Positions 48,969-58,480 of a stretch of 64,000 bases of DNA are shown here, in pieces (position 1 is the first letter of the stretch; the number at the start of each line of letters is the position of its first letter). Source of the DNA: RGIG995 sp045603745 (lineage in GTDB: Bacteria > Bacillota > Clostridia > Oscillospirales > UBA644). Location of the stretch: NCBI GenBank assembly GCA_045603745.1, contig JAZUMQ010000049.1, forward strand, positions 1 to 64,000. The letters run 5' to 3'. A program made the position numbers and the translations under genes. Under the pieces are notes generated by a model, which ran no database searches, was not told the DNA's origin, and saw only the letters and a list, made by a program, of their open reading frames with translations.

Positions 48969-50465
48969 TCAACTTAAGATTTGTTGTCCTTTTAAGAGTT
49001 TTTGAGTATCGTTAATGACCTTGTTTACTTCGGTGATGCGGACGGTCAAGAAGGCTTGCCCGCGGACTTCTACAAGACAGTTGCGAGAATCGATGGAATA
49101 GAATTTCAAGGTTTGAACCGCATCGTCCACGGTGGTGTAGGAAATGGTCAAAATCGGTTCGGCGTCTTGGGGCATAGTTCCTTCCCCGGTGGGGAACATT
49201 CCCATAATATTGGCGTAAAAATCCCGGAAGGAATCGCCATCAACGGCAGTGTCACCACAGGAGACCCGAAGATCTTCCTTGTCGTCGGAATCCGCACCGG
49301 AAAGAGTGAAAGTATACTCGCCCTCAGCGGAAGAAACGGTCAGAGATTTCAGATTGCGAATATACTCCCCAAACAACAGTTTGGTACAGTAACGATAAGG
49401 AGTCCATTCCAACCAAGAGAAGGTATTTGCGGGCATGGAATAGACCACAGGTCTGCCCTCAAACATGACGTAAACTTCTTTGTCTGCCGTTTTCCCCAGC
49501 CAATACGTCACGGTATAGAGGCTATATTCTCCGGTGGGCTTGGTGGAATCATAATAAGGATACGTGGTATTATTATACATCATGGGATTGGCGTCGGAAT
49601 AAACGGCAAGAACGATTTCGGTGCGAGACTCCGCATCAAGACCGTACTGTTCCAGATCACTCTCCGATACACACATCTGAACCACGCGATCGGCCGAAAG
49701 ATCTACCATGGTGGTCATCAAAGTTTCTATAGCGGTGGCTTCCACACCCCATTGATAGGGAGAAACCATGGCGATGTTTCCGAAATAAATGCCTTCGATT
49801 TTCTGTTCTTCCTCATTTGCCTGACGGAAGGAGTAGTTCAAGGTAGGAGATTTGATAGTCAACCCTCGGAAATCCGCGGCGGGATCGAAGGGTTTGTAAA
49901 TCTTCTTATCACAATATTCGGCAACGGATTTGAGATACCGTTCCGCAAATAACCGCTCCATGAGATAGACGGTGTTATCTCCTTTGACCGACATATAATA
50001 ATATTCGCCGGTGGGGTTTGCATCTCCGATGTGGAAGGTAACGTTTGCGTTACTGTACGCCTGAATGGTAATGGTAGCTTGAGGATTTTCCAATCCAAAG
50101 CGGGACAGGTTCGTGCAATTTTCGTCGACCACAGTATTGAGGGTCAAAGTCTCCACACTTCGGAATAATCCCAAAGAAGAGGCGGAAAGTAAAGGGATCG
50201 TTTCATAACCAACGATATAAACCGAACCGCCTTCCATACGCACCCGATAGGTGCCGTAAGGATTGGCAATTTCCATGTAATCCACGTTCTTTGGAGAAAA
50301 GCGGCAAACTTTGATTCCTTCGTCGTTAACGGTAAGCCCGAAATCCAAATTTTCCTTTTCCGGTTCGGGGGTGGGTTCGATTTTCGAGATCAGAACAATG
50401 GCGACTGCCAAAAGGGCACAAACCAACAAAAAGATCCCGATGGTGAGCATACGTTTTTTTATCAT
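48969..50465 (-). CDS. DUF4340-type protein of a Gld-like ABC system
   Basis: The 498-residue protein has one N-terminal helix (MLTIGIFLLVCALLAVAIVLI) and a long beta-rich outer region, with repeats of the type VDYMEIANPYGTYRVRMEG and FRGLTIKSPTLNYSF seen in DUF4340. It overlaps the GldG-like gene by 4 nt (ATGA). In many genomes this gene follows gldA-gldF-gldG homologues; its task is unknown, perhaps scaffolding of the exported substrate. Confidence 0.8.
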   Translation of the reverse strand: MIKKRMLTIGIFLLVCALLAVAIVLISKIEPTPEPEKENLDFGLTVNDEGIKVCRFSPKNVDYMEIANPYGTYRVRMEGGSVYIVGYETIPLLSASSLGLFRSVETLTLNTVVDENCTNLSRFGLENPQATITIQAYSNANVTFHIGDANPTGEYYYMSVKGDNTVYLMERLFAERYLKSVAEYCDKKIYKPFDPAADFRGLTIKSPTLNYSFRQANEEEQKIEGIYFGNIAMVSPYQWGVEATAIETLMTTMVDLSADRVVQMCVSESDLEQYGLDAESRTEIVLAVYSDANPMMYNNTTYPYYDSTKPTGEYSLYTVTYWLGKTADKEVYVMFEGRPVVYSMPANTFSWLEWTPYRYCTKLLFGEYIRNLKSLTVSSAEGEYTFTLSGADSDDKEDLRVSCGDTAVDGDSFRDFYANIMGMFPTGEGTMPQDAEPILTISYTTVDDAVQTLKFYSIDSRNCLVEVRGQAFLTVRITEVNKVINDTQKLLKGQQILS

Positions 50466-52063
50466 AAGTGTTTTCTTCTTCTCCAAATCAGAAGCCCGCA
50501 AGCAAGGAAGCACACGGGAACAACCACGGCAGAAGTCACCCAAACGGCGGTGATCTGTCCATCATTTTCAAATTTCAGGGTATCGGTCAAAAGGCTGACC
50601 GTGGGGATATGACTGGTCAAAGATTCGCTCTGTGCCGCCATAAAGTGAACCAACTGCGCCATATATTCTTGAGTCGCTTGGTTTTCACTATCTACGTTGG
50701 AGATGAAATAATCGTCCACCAAAGAGGTAGAACCGAAAACCGCGACAGAAGTGGCAAACGTATTCAGTCCGTCATACCGCTTACGCAACGCCAAAAGTCC
50801 TACGTCAAAGGGACCGGAAGAATCTCCTTCCTGTTTTTTGATGCCGGAAAAATCGTTGCGCGAGGCGACTTGGAAGCGAGAAAAAGACGTTTCCGAAGAT
50901 TGCAAGAGGGAATAGACCGAAACGCCGTCTTGTTCTTCAAAGAGTTTTTTCAGTGCCCGGGTCTTCCCCAATTGCAGGTTCAAATCAAAATTGCCGGAAG
51001 CCAAGGTGCCGGTCATTGCCGATGCTTCATCGGAATATTTCACCCGGAAGGTGGCATTCGCCCCGGTCAGCGTAGTGCTGCGTTCCGGATCGTAAATGCA
51101 TTCGTCCTGCAGGGAAATGCCCCATTCCTCCAGATAATTTCGCAATTCCGTATCGGAATTACAGTAATCCAGATCGGCAAAAACCATCATGCTCTTCCCT
51201 TCCAATTCGTTATTGGAAAGGAATGCGTCGATTTTTGTAATGTCGCTGGCAGAATATTGGCGGGTGGGATTGCAGATGACGATAAGTTGATAATCGTCGG
51301 GAATTTTCTCCACGGACGTCAACTCCAAGGTGTCGACCATATAGCCATCGTCTTCCATGACGGCTTTGAAATAAGCCAACCGCCGTTCGCTGTGACCGCT
51401 GAGAAGAGCAATCTTTTTCATATCGGGATTGGTTGTATAGCGAATCCCGGTATTCAGACGATTTTCCAATGCAAGATATTGACTGTCACTGAAAAGGGAG
51501 CTTCGGATAAAACGGTAACGACCGGTATCGGGGGAATAAACGATTAACACCGGATCGTCTCCCAAATCGTCGGTGACGGGGAGATTGTTCCGTTCTTTGA
51601 AAAATTCGGGGTTATAGTTATAATCCACATAATAAAGCTTGACGTGGAAGGATACTTCCGCGTAACGGTCGAGGGTTTCCACAATATATTTGTGAACCGA
51701 CACCCCCAAACCGGAAGAAGAACCGGAGGAAGCAGAAGTAGAATAACTCCGCCAATCCGCCTCGTCTCCAAGAACGATAAATTCCACATCGTATTCCAAT
51801 TTCTGCAGATATTCCACCGTTTCATCGCTGACGGTAAAGATTTGTTTTTCCGTCAGATCCCATTGCAGATTGAAGCGATCGGAAGCAAGGGCGACCAAAA
51901 CGTTCAACCCGATCATAAGCGCAACAAAAACAACGGTAAAGACCGTGGCGGCGGCTCCGTAACGGAACTTTGCCCAAAAGCTTTTGCGAACTTCCACGTG
52001 ATATGCAAGTTCGGCGGTGTCTTCGGAAAGAAGGATTCCGGTTTCTTTCACTTTCTTTTTCAC
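50462..52063 (-). CDS. GldG-like substrate-binding/auxiliary protein
   Basis: The 533-residue protein has an N-terminal helix (about 35-58), a large outer domain of the ABC-type auxiliary GldG family (FNLQWDLTEKQIFTVSDETVEYLQKL given in part; IALLSGHSERRLAYFKAVM) and a C-terminal helix (VWVTSAVVVPVCFLACGLLIW) before RRRKHL. It should be anchored on the outer face and work with the adjacent permease and ATPase. The name reflects Bacteroidetes gliding homologues; no gliding is implied here. Confidence 0.85.
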   Translation of the reverse strand: MKKKVKETGILLSEDTAELAYHVEVRKSFWAKFRYGAAATVFTVVFVALMIGLNVLVALASDRFNLQWDLTEKQIFTVSDETVEYLQKLEYDVEFIVLGDEADWRSYSTSASSGSSSGLGVSVHKYIVETLDRYAEVSFHVKLYYVDYNYNPEFFKERNNLPVTDDLGDDPVLIVYSPDTGRYRFIRSSLFSDSQYLALENRLNTGIRYTTNPDMKKIALLSGHSERRLAYFKAVMEDDGYMVDTLELTSVEKIPDDYQLIVICNPTRQYSASDITKIDAFLSNNELEGKSMMVFADLDYCNSDTELRNYLEEWGISLQDECIYDPERSTTLTGANATFRVKYSDEASAMTGTLASGNFDLNLQLGKTRALKKLFEEQDGVSVYSLLQSSETSFSRFQVASRNDFSGIKKQEGDSSGPFDVGLLALRKRYDGLNTFATSVAVFGSTSLVDDYFISNVDSENQATQEYMAQLVHFMAAQSESLTSHIPTVSLLTDTLKFENDGQITAVWVTSAVVVPVCFLACGLLIWRRRKHL

Positions 52064-52075
52064 TCCGACACCTCC

Positions 52076-52801
52076 TTAACGCCAGCGGCGGCGTTCCAAT
52101 ACGCGCACCGTCAAAAATAGGAAAATCGCCGTAAAGGTCAGATAAAAGACCACAGATTCCAAAGTAACGATCCCGCCGGCAAAATTATCGTACCAAATAA
52201 AAATATTCAGCTTTTGAACGATTTGAGGAAGCCATTGTAACCATTGAGGAAGAAGTGCTCTTAAAAAAGACGCAACGAAATCCACCAACATCAAAAGCAG
52301 AAAGACTGCGGCAGTACCACCTGCGGCGACGATGGAATTTTCGGTCAAACAGGAAACGAAAAGGGCAATGGAAATCATGCAAGCGCCCAAAAGCAACGTT
52401 CCGAGGAAGTTGGAAAAGTTGGTTCCGGCATCGGGGGTTCCGAACAGGTCAATAATAAACACGTAGATCAAATTGATCAGGGTGCAGGCGGTAAAAACAG
52501 TCATGCCACCCAAAAATTTTCCAATCACAACACCGGAAAGACTCACGGGAGAAGTAAAGATCAACTGATCGGTTTTGTTCTTTTTCTCTTCTGAAAAGAA
52601 GCGCATAGACAAAATGGAAACCACGATAATTTCCACGATAAACAACCAAAGTCCGAAGAAATTTCCCAGATAGCTGGTATTGTTCATCATCACGAACATA
52701 CAGAAAAACAAGGCGGACACAAAAGCATAGATAGCAAGGAGCAGGTATGCAGTGGAATTTTTGAAAAACCCTACCAGTTCCCGTTTTAATACGGCGATCA
52801 T
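52076..52801 (-). CDS. ABC-2-type permease (GldF-like)
   Basis: The 241-residue protein has six predicted membrane helices and the start IAVLKRELVGFFKNSTAYLLL typical of GldF/NosY-type permeases. It overlaps the ATPase gene by 4 nt and precedes the GldG-like gene by 12 nt. Confidence 0.88.
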   Translation of the reverse strand: MIAVLKRELVGFFKNSTAYLLLAIYAFVSALFFCMFVMMNNTSYLGNFFGLWLFIVEIIVVSILSMRFFSEEKKNKTDQLIFTSPVSLSGVVIGKFLGGMTVFTACTLINLIYVFIIDLFGTPDAGTNFSNFLGTLLLGACMISIALFVSCLTENSIVAAGGTAAVFLLLMLVDFVASFLRALLPQWLQWLPQIVQKLNIFIWYDNFAGGIVTLESVVFYLTFTAIFLFLTVRVLERRRWR

Positions 52802-53817
52802 TCGGCTTCGTCCTCCTTCGGTTCTTCTGGGGATTCGGTAGACTCTGCTTCGTCCAGAGTAAGAGGTTCTCCCTCTTGCCTAACGGCAGATTGGTCGACC
52901 AATTTCAAGAAAATATCTTCCAACGAAACACCCACGGGGGTAATTACCAAAATGTACCAACCCCGCTTCGCGCATTCCTCAAACAAGGCGCGGCGAATAT
53001 CCACGTCTTTATCTGCTTCGATCATGACGTCCACCGTGCCCGGTTCCATAGAACCCTGAAGCTCCACTTTCAACATGCCGGGAATGGCGGAAAGCACCGG
53101 AACGACTTGATCTTGAGGGGCGGCGATACGAACAGCATAGCGACTGTTAGCGGCGGCGGAACGGGCAAGGTCTTCGGTCAACGCATCGGCAATCAAATGC
53201 CCTTCATTGATAATAATCACCCGTTCGCAGACCGATTGAATCTCAGACAACACGTGGGAGGAGAGAATGACCGTCCGGGTTTGACCCAATTTGTGAATGA
53301 GGTTGCGGATCTCCACAATCTCTTTGGGGTCAAGCCCTACGGTAGGTTCGTCCAAAATAAGAATCTTGGGGTCGTTGATCAAAGCCTGCGCAAGTCCTAC
53401 TCGCTGGCGGTATCCTTTGGACAGGTTGCGAATCATACGATGGCGAACGTGGGAAATACGCACCACTTCGCAAACTTCGTTCAGATGCTCCCGCCGGGGG
53501 AATTTGCACTTTTTCAGACCGAAAACGAAATTCAGATATTCGTTGACGGTCATGTCCATATAAAGGGGCGGAATTTCAGGGAGATACCCCACGTATTCCT
53601 TCGCCTTTTCGGGGGCGTCCATCAGGTGGTAACCGTTGATATAGATCGTACCGACGGTAGGGGCGATATAGCCGGTGAGCATATTCATAGTGGTACTCTT
53701 TCCGGCGCCGTTGGGTCCTAAGAACCCGACGATCTCTCCCCGACGGACGGTAAAGGTCAGGTTATCTACGGCGGTTTTTTTTCCATACCGCTTGGTAAGC
53801 CCGGTGACTTCGATCAT
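52798..53817 (-). CDS. ABC transporter ATP-binding protein (GldA-like)
   Basis: The 339-residue ATPase has Walker A GPNGAGKST (about residues 35-43), signature LSKGYRQRVG, Walker B LILDEPTVGLD and H-loop SSHVLSEI. A C-terminal extension ends in an acidic tail (ESPEEPKEDEAE). It opens the four-gene operon ATPase-permease-GldG-DUF4340. It is only 26 nt from the aspS stop, so co-transcription from aspS is possible. Confidence 0.93.
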   Translation of the reverse strand: MIEVTGLTKRYGKKTAVDNLTFTVRRGEIVGFLGPNGAGKSTTMNMLTGYIAPTVGTIYINGYHLMDAPEKAKEYVGYLPEIPPLYMDMTVNEYLNFVFGLKKCKFPRREHLNEVCEVVRISHVRHRMIRNLSKGYRQRVGLAQALINDPKILILDEPTVGLDPKEIVEIRNLIHKLGQTRTVILSSHVLSEIQSVCERVIIINEGHLIADALTEDLARSAAANSRYAVRIAAPQDQVVPVLSAIPGMLKVELQGSMEPGTVDVMIEADKDVDIRRALFEECAKRGWYILVITPVGVSLEDIFLKLVDQSAVRQEGEPLTLDEAESTESPEEPKEDEAE

Positions 53818-53843
53818 GGTATAAAACTCCTTGAGTAAAAAGG

Positions 53844-55625
53844 TTATTCGTTATCAGTGACGGTGGCGATGCCGAGAATCTTCAACTGATCCGCGTCTAC
53901 GGGGGCGGGGCAATCGGTCATCAGCTCGGAAGCGTTCTGAACCTTGGGGTATGCCACAACGTCCCGGAGGGATTCGCACCCCAACATCTGCATAACCAAC
54001 CGGTCAAGTCCCAATCCCATACCGCCGTGGGGAGGTGCTCCGTAGCGGAAAGCATCGGTGAGATAGCCGAATTTTTCATAGGCTTCTTCGTCGGTCAGAC
54101 CCAGCAGACGGAAAATACGCTTCTGTAATTCAGGATCGGTGATACGGATCGAACCGGAAGCCAGTTCAATCCCGTTGAGTACCAAATCGTAACACTTGGC
54201 ACGAACCTTACCCTTATCGGATTCCAAATAGTCGAGACATTCGTCCAAAGGTGCGGTAAAGGCATGGTGCATCGCAATCCAGGTTTGAGATTCTTCATCG
54301 TATTCAAAGAAGGGGAATTCCACGATCCACAGGAACTTGTAGCCTTCCAGTTTGAGTTCCAATTTCTTGGCAAGGTGGTTGCGAAGCATACCGCAGGTAG
54401 TTAAAGCCTTGGTGTTGTTGGCATCAGCAATGACGAGAACCACGTCGCCGGTCTTTGCTCCGGTTTTGGTGAGAATGGCGTTCATTTCTTCTTCGGTCAT
54501 AAATTTAGCGAAGGAAGAGGTCATACCTTCCTCTGTGAGACGAATCCAAGCGATTCCCTTTCCGCCGACACCCTTTACGTAGTCCACCAGTTTGTCAATT
54601 TCCTTACGGGTCAGTTTGGAGACGGAATCTTCCGCAACCAGCGCCCGAACGGAACCGCCTCCGGCAATGGCACCGGAGAACACGGCAAAACCGGAATCTT
54701 TGACGGTTTCGGTCAGATCAATGATCTCCATACCGAAACGAACGTCCGGCTTATCCGAACCGTAGCGTTCCATAGCTTCCTGATAGGTCATGCGAGGCAA
54801 AGGCATGGGAATGTCGACGCCCAACGCCTCTTTGAATACCCGGCTGATGAAACCTTCACCGATCTTCAGAACGTCTTCCACTTCCACGAAAGACATTTCC
54901 AAGTCGATCTGGGTAAATTCCGGCTGACGGTCGGCACGCAGGTCTTCGTCCCGGAAACACCGGGCAATCTGCATATAACGGTCAAATCCGGCAACCATGG
55001 AAAGTTGTTTATACAACTGCGGAGATTGGGGCAAGGCATAAAATTCACCGGGGTGAATCCGAGAAGGAACCAAAAAGTCCCGGGCGCCTTCCGGGGTAGA
55101 ACGAATGAGAATAGGAGTTTCGATTTCAATAAATCCGTTCTCGTCGAAATAGTCCCGCGTGATCTTGGTGACCCGATGACGGAATATGATATTGTTCTGC
55201 AGATCGGGGCGACGCAAATCAAGATAACGGTGCTTGAGGCGAAGTTCTTCATTCGCCTTGGAATTTTCCACGATTTCAAAGGGAGGCGTTTCGGATTTGC
55301 CCAAAACGGTCAGTTCGGTGACCAGAACCTCCACGTCACCGGTATCCATTTTCGGATTCCGGGTTTCTTCACTACGCATACGAACAACGCCGGTGGCGGT
55401 CAATACGTCTTCCGGGCGCAGAGCATACGCCTGATCGAACAATTCTTTATTTTCGTTTTCATCAAAGGTCAGTTGCAGAATTCCGGAACGGTCCCGCAAA
55501 GTGATGAAAATCAATCCGCCCAAGGGACGGCGGCGTTGAACCCAACCATAAACATGAACGGTCTTCCCTGCATCGGAAGCACGGAATTCACCGCAATAAG
55601 CGGTACGATTTAATTCTTTTCCCAT
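53844..55625 (-). CDS. aspS: Aspartyl-tRNA synthetase
   Basis: The 593-residue class II enzyme has the N-terminal OB fold (VHVYGWVQRRRPLGGLIFITLRD in part), motif 2 around FRDEDLRADRQPEFTQIDLE (exact run of 20), the bacterial GAD insert (about 290-420) and motif 3 GMGLGLDRLVM. Full bacterial length is present. Whether it is discriminating (Asp only) or also charges tRNA-Asn is not settled, since no gatCAB is in the window. ATG 55625 is used. Confidence 0.96.
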   Translation of the reverse strand: MGKELNRTAYCGEFRASDAGKTVHVYGWVQRRRPLGGLIFITLRDRSGILQLTFDENENKELFDQAYALRPEDVLTATGVVRMRSEETRNPKMDTGDVEVLVTELTVLGKSETPPFEIVENSKANEELRLKHRYLDLRRPDLQNNIIFRHRVTKITRDYFDENGFIEIETPILIRSTPEGARDFLVPSRIHPGEFYALPQSPQLYKQLSMVAGFDRYMQIARCFRDEDLRADRQPEFTQIDLEMSFVEVEDVLKIGEGFISRVFKEALGVDIPMPLPRMTYQEAMERYGSDKPDVRFGMEIIDLTETVKDSGFAVFSGAIAGGGSVRALVAEDSVSKLTRKEIDKLVDYVKGVGGKGIAWIRLTEEGMTSSFAKFMTEEEMNAILTKTGAKTGDVVLVIADANNTKALTTCGMLRNHLAKKLELKLEGYKFLWIVEFPFFEYDEESQTWIAMHHAFTAPLDECLDYLESDKGKVRAKCYDLVLNGIELASGSIRITDPELQKRIFRLLGLTDEEAYEKFGYLTDAFRYGAPPHGGMGLGLDRLVMQMLGCESLRDVVAYPKVQNASELMTDCPAPVDADQLKILGIATVTDNE

Positions 55626-55784
55626 AAGTTATATCGTCCTTCTATTTTAATCGTTAATCATATCAAAATCGTGACGTAAGAATAAAGTTTTGAAGAAAAA
55701 TCACTCTTCTGCGGCTCGCTTACGCTCGCTGCATCAGTTCGACTTGCTAAAAATTCGGCGTTATCGTCTTGAATTTTCAGAGTC

Positions 55785-57047
55785 TCACTGAACTCTCAAC
55801 GCGATCTCTTTTGCTCCGTCAGACAGAGTGGTCTCAAAGGGCTCTCCCCCTGCCATGTCTTTGACGGTGATCTTTCCGCTTTCCACTTCATTGTCGCCGA
55901 TAACGACCACAAAGCGGGCGTTGGTTTTGTCTGCATATTTCATCTGTGCTTTCAGAGAACGATCCATCAGATCGGTTTCTCCGCGAATTCCAAGATTCCG
56001 CAAATCGGTGGCAAGTCGATTTGCCGCAAGAACCGCCCCCTGTCCCATAGCGGCAACGTAAACACCATTGCGGGGAAGTTCGGGGAACAGCCCCCGTTCT
56101 TTCATCACACCCACGAGTCGTTCCAGACCGGCGGCAAATCCAAGTCCGCAGACCTTCATTTTTCCGTCCAGCTCGGTGACAAGTCCGTCATAACGTCCGC
56201 CCCCTGCCAAAGTAAGCCCGGAGACAGGATCGATAAATTCAAAAACGGTGCGGGTGTAATAATCCAACCCCCGAACGATGTGCGGATCGACGAAATAGGA
56301 AATTCCGGCATTATCCAACGAAACTTTGAGGGTTTCAAAATGATCTTTACAATCGTCGCAAAGGTAATCCAAGATTACCGGAGCGTCGGCGGCGATCTCT
56401 TTGCAAATGGGGGATTTACAATCCAAGATCCGCATGGGATTGCGGTCAAGACGTCCTCGACAAGTCTCACAAAGTTCCTCGGCGCGGGAAGAAAAATAGG
56501 TCTTCAGTGCCGCATGATAATTTTTGCGACATTCGGGGCAACCGATGGAATTGATATTCAACGAAATCTGATCCAATCCCAATTCTTTCAGGAAAGAAGA
56601 TGCAAGTTCGATTACTTCCCGATCTGCCTGAGCAGATGCGGAGCCGTACAATTCCGCACCGAACTGATGAAACTCCCGAAACCGCCCCGCCTGAGGTTTT
56701 TCATAACGGAAGGCAGAGATGATATAATAAGCCTTCAAAGGTAAAAGACCGCCGAACAGACCGTGCTCCAGACAAACCCGGACGGCGGAAGCAGTGCCTT
56801 CGGGACGCAACGTAACCGAACGATCTCCTTTATCCTTGAAGGTGTACATTTCTTTTTGAACCACGTCGGTGGTATCCCCCACGCCACGCTCGAACAATTC
56901 GGTGGACTCAAAGGTGGGGAAGCGGATCTCACGATACCCGAACCGATCGGAAACCCGACGGGCAGCGTCTTCGATCTGCTGCCACTGATAAGATTCAGCC
57001 GGGAGAACGTCGTTGGTTCCCCGGGGGGCTTTGATTTCCATAGCCAT
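55785..57047 (-). CDS. hisS: Histidyl-tRNA synthetase
   Basis: The 420-residue class II enzyme has the N-terminal KAPRGTNDVLP, motif 2 in FRYEKPQAGRFREFHQFG, the His-A and His-B loops VRGLDYYTRTVFEF and LAGGGRYDGLV, and a C-terminal anticodon domain. A Cys-rich insert (CPECRKNYHAAL, CETCRGRLDRNP, DCKSPICKE) may bind zinc, as in many Clostridia. ATG 57047 (MAMEIK) or 57041 (MEIK) fits the family; an in-frame GTG at 57059 has no ribosome site. Between hisS and aspS (55626-55784) I see no gene. Confidence 0.94.
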   Translation of the reverse strand: MAMEIKAPRGTNDVLPAESYQWQQIEDAARRVSDRFGYREIRFPTFESTELFERGVGDTTDVVQKEMYTFKDKGDRSVTLRPEGTASAVRVCLEHGLFGGLLPLKAYYIISAFRYEKPQAGRFREFHQFGAELYGSASAQADREVIELASSFLKELGLDQISLNINSIGCPECRKNYHAALKTYFSSRAEELCETCRGRLDRNPMRILDCKSPICKEIAADAPVILDYLCDDCKDHFETLKVSLDNAGISYFVDPHIVRGLDYYTRTVFEFIDPVSGLTLAGGGRYDGLVTELDGKMKVCGLGFAAGLERLVGVMKERGLFPELPRNGVYVAAMGQGAVLAANRLATDLRNLGIRGETDLMDRSLKAQMKYADKTNARFVVVIGDNEVESGKITVKDMAGGEPFETTLSDGAKEIALRVQ

Positions 57048-57102
57048 AGTCTTTTTCACTTTCTATTTCTAATTTTGCATTTTTGCGAATCAAGGGAAAA
57101 GA

Positions 57103-57525
57103 TCAGAACAAATTGATGTCATTCTTCCGATCGGTGTGATAGATTTCACGCCAATCCAGATCTCCTCTACCCAACGCACAAACCAGCACTTCCGCCGTGG
57201 CGATGTTGGTGGCGAAGGGAACGTTGTGCATATCACAAAGACGAAGCAGCGTATCTTCTTCTTCCGACATCTTTTGCTGAGAAGCGTCCCGGAAAAACAA
57301 GAGAAGGTCGATTTCGTCGTATGCGACTCGGGAAGCGATCTGCTCCGCGCCGCCGCCCTTTCCTTCCAAGAAGCGGAAGACGTTCAGCCCGGTGGTGTCG
57401 GAGACCAATTTCCCCGTCATCGCCGTGGCACAAACCTCGTGTTTTGCCAAGATGCCGCAGTATGCAATACAGAACTGCACCATCAATTCCTTTTTCTTAT
57501 CGTTTGCAAGCAAAGCGATGGTCAT
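57103..57525 (-). CDS. mgsA: Methylglyoxal synthase
   Basis: The 140-residue enzyme converts dihydroxyacetone phosphate to methylglyoxal and phosphate, a bypass used when phosphate is low or sugar phosphate accumulates. Catalytic and phosphate-binding segments are IALLANDKKK, TAMTGKLVSDTTGL, GKGGGAEQIA and the LLLFFRDAS Asp region, then NVPFATNIATAE. It lies 30 nt downstream of minD in the cell-shape cluster, as in many Clostridia. Its product could feed lactaldehyde to FucO. Confidence 0.93.
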   Translation of the reverse strand: MTIALLANDKKKELMVQFCIAYCGILAKHEVCATAMTGKLVSDTTGLNVFRFLEGKGGGAEQIASRVAYDEIDLLLFFRDASQQKMSEEEDTLLRLCDMHNVPFATNIATAEVLVCALGRGDLDWREIYHTDRKNDINLF

Positions 57526-57554
57526 TGTTTCGTACCTCCGTATGGTAAAAATTG

Positions 57555-58301
57555 TTATGAAAATTTATCAAGATCAACCGATTGTCCGGTCACCCGCAGA
57601 GCAATGTTGCGAAATGCCTTTTTGCTACGGGATTTGGGAAGATTGTACGCCAGCGTATCCCCGTTGCCGGCACAGATCACGCCGATGTCCTCGGGGATCA
57701 GTCCGATCAGTTGCAGAGAGGTGCTGTCGATAATGTCGTCAATATCGGGGGCATAATTCTTTTTGATAAGAGAAGGACGAACCCGATTAACGATGAGACG
57801 AACCCTTCCGGCACCGCTGCGGAACAGATAATCCGCAGTTCGTTCCCCATCGGAAATGGCAGTTCGGTCGGGTGTAGTAACGATGAGAGTTTCATATCTT
57901 GGGTCCGCCAAAATCTCCAAGGTGGGGCCGATTCCGGCGGGGCAATCGATGAAGATATAATCGAAATACCTTCGCTTTTCTTCCACAAGTTGACGCAAAA
58001 ACTTCAGAAGCGTAACAGTGGAGACTTCCCGACGCAGAGGGGCGAATAATGCGAATAGGTTGGGGTGCCCCGGAACAGAGAGAACCGCATCGTCAAAAGA
58101 GCAATTACGATAATAGAGATCCTGAAGGTCATACACGTGGCGGTTACGCAACCCGAAAGCAAGATCGAGATTGGAAAGATCCAGATCCGCATCGATCACA
58201 AGAACCCGGTGTTTTTCCGAAAGCGCCGCAGACATATTTGCGGATACCGTGGTCTTTCCCACACCGCCTTTGCCGGACGCAATTAAAAACACTTTGCCCA
58301 A
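57555..58301 (-). CDS. minD: Septum-site-determining ATPase MinD
   Basis: The 248-residue deviant-Walker ATPase has SGKGGVGKTT (about residues 8-17), the switch DADLDLSNLDL, and DCPAGIG. It should position the septum by membrane-bound ATP cycling. The C-terminal KKAFRNIALRVTG may be the membrane-binding helix, though it is less clear than in E. coli. TTG 58301 has AAAGGAGG seven bases before it; the longer in-frame start at 58325 would lie inside that ribosome site. No minC or minE is adjacent. Confidence 0.9.
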   Translation of the reverse strand: MGKVFLIASGKGGVGKTTVSANMSAALSEKHRVLVIDADLDLSNLDLAFGLRNRHVYDLQDLYYRNCSFDDAVLSVPGHPNLFALFAPLRREVSTVTLLKFLRQLVEEKRRYFDYIFIDCPAGIGPTLEILADPRYETLIVTTPDRTAISDGERTADYLFRSGAGRVRLIVNRVRPSLIKKNYAPDIDDIIDSTSLQLIGLIPEDIGVICAGNGDTLAYNLPKSRSKKAFRNIALRVTGQSVDLDKFS

Positions 58302-58383
58302 ACCATCAACCTCCTTTTGTCCCACGCATCGGCGCGAGTTTTAGATATATTCTATATATTAACATATTTATGGGATAAAATCA

Positions 58384-58410
58384 AGAGGAACGGAAGAAAA
58401 ACCTCCGCTC
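58384..58410 (-). terminator. Hairpin past the PBP2 gene
   Basis: On the minus strand GAGGAGCGGAGG pairs with CTTCCGTTCCTC (two G-T pairs), followed by TTGATTTT. It lies about 70 nt after the PBP2 stop. A promoter-like TTGATT-17-TAATAT follows for minD. Confidence 0.65.
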
Positions 58411-58480
58411 CTCGCTACAAATTTACAAAAAAATTAAAAAAACGCCAAAGAAACTTCAAAGAAATATCCGAATCAGATTA

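Noticed and set aside
55640..55784. GC-containing spacer between hisS and aspS as a possible element
   Set aside because: It has a short direct repeat GCTCGC-TTAC-GCTCGC but no stem with a T-run, no tRNA and no ORF. Nothing firm can be said.
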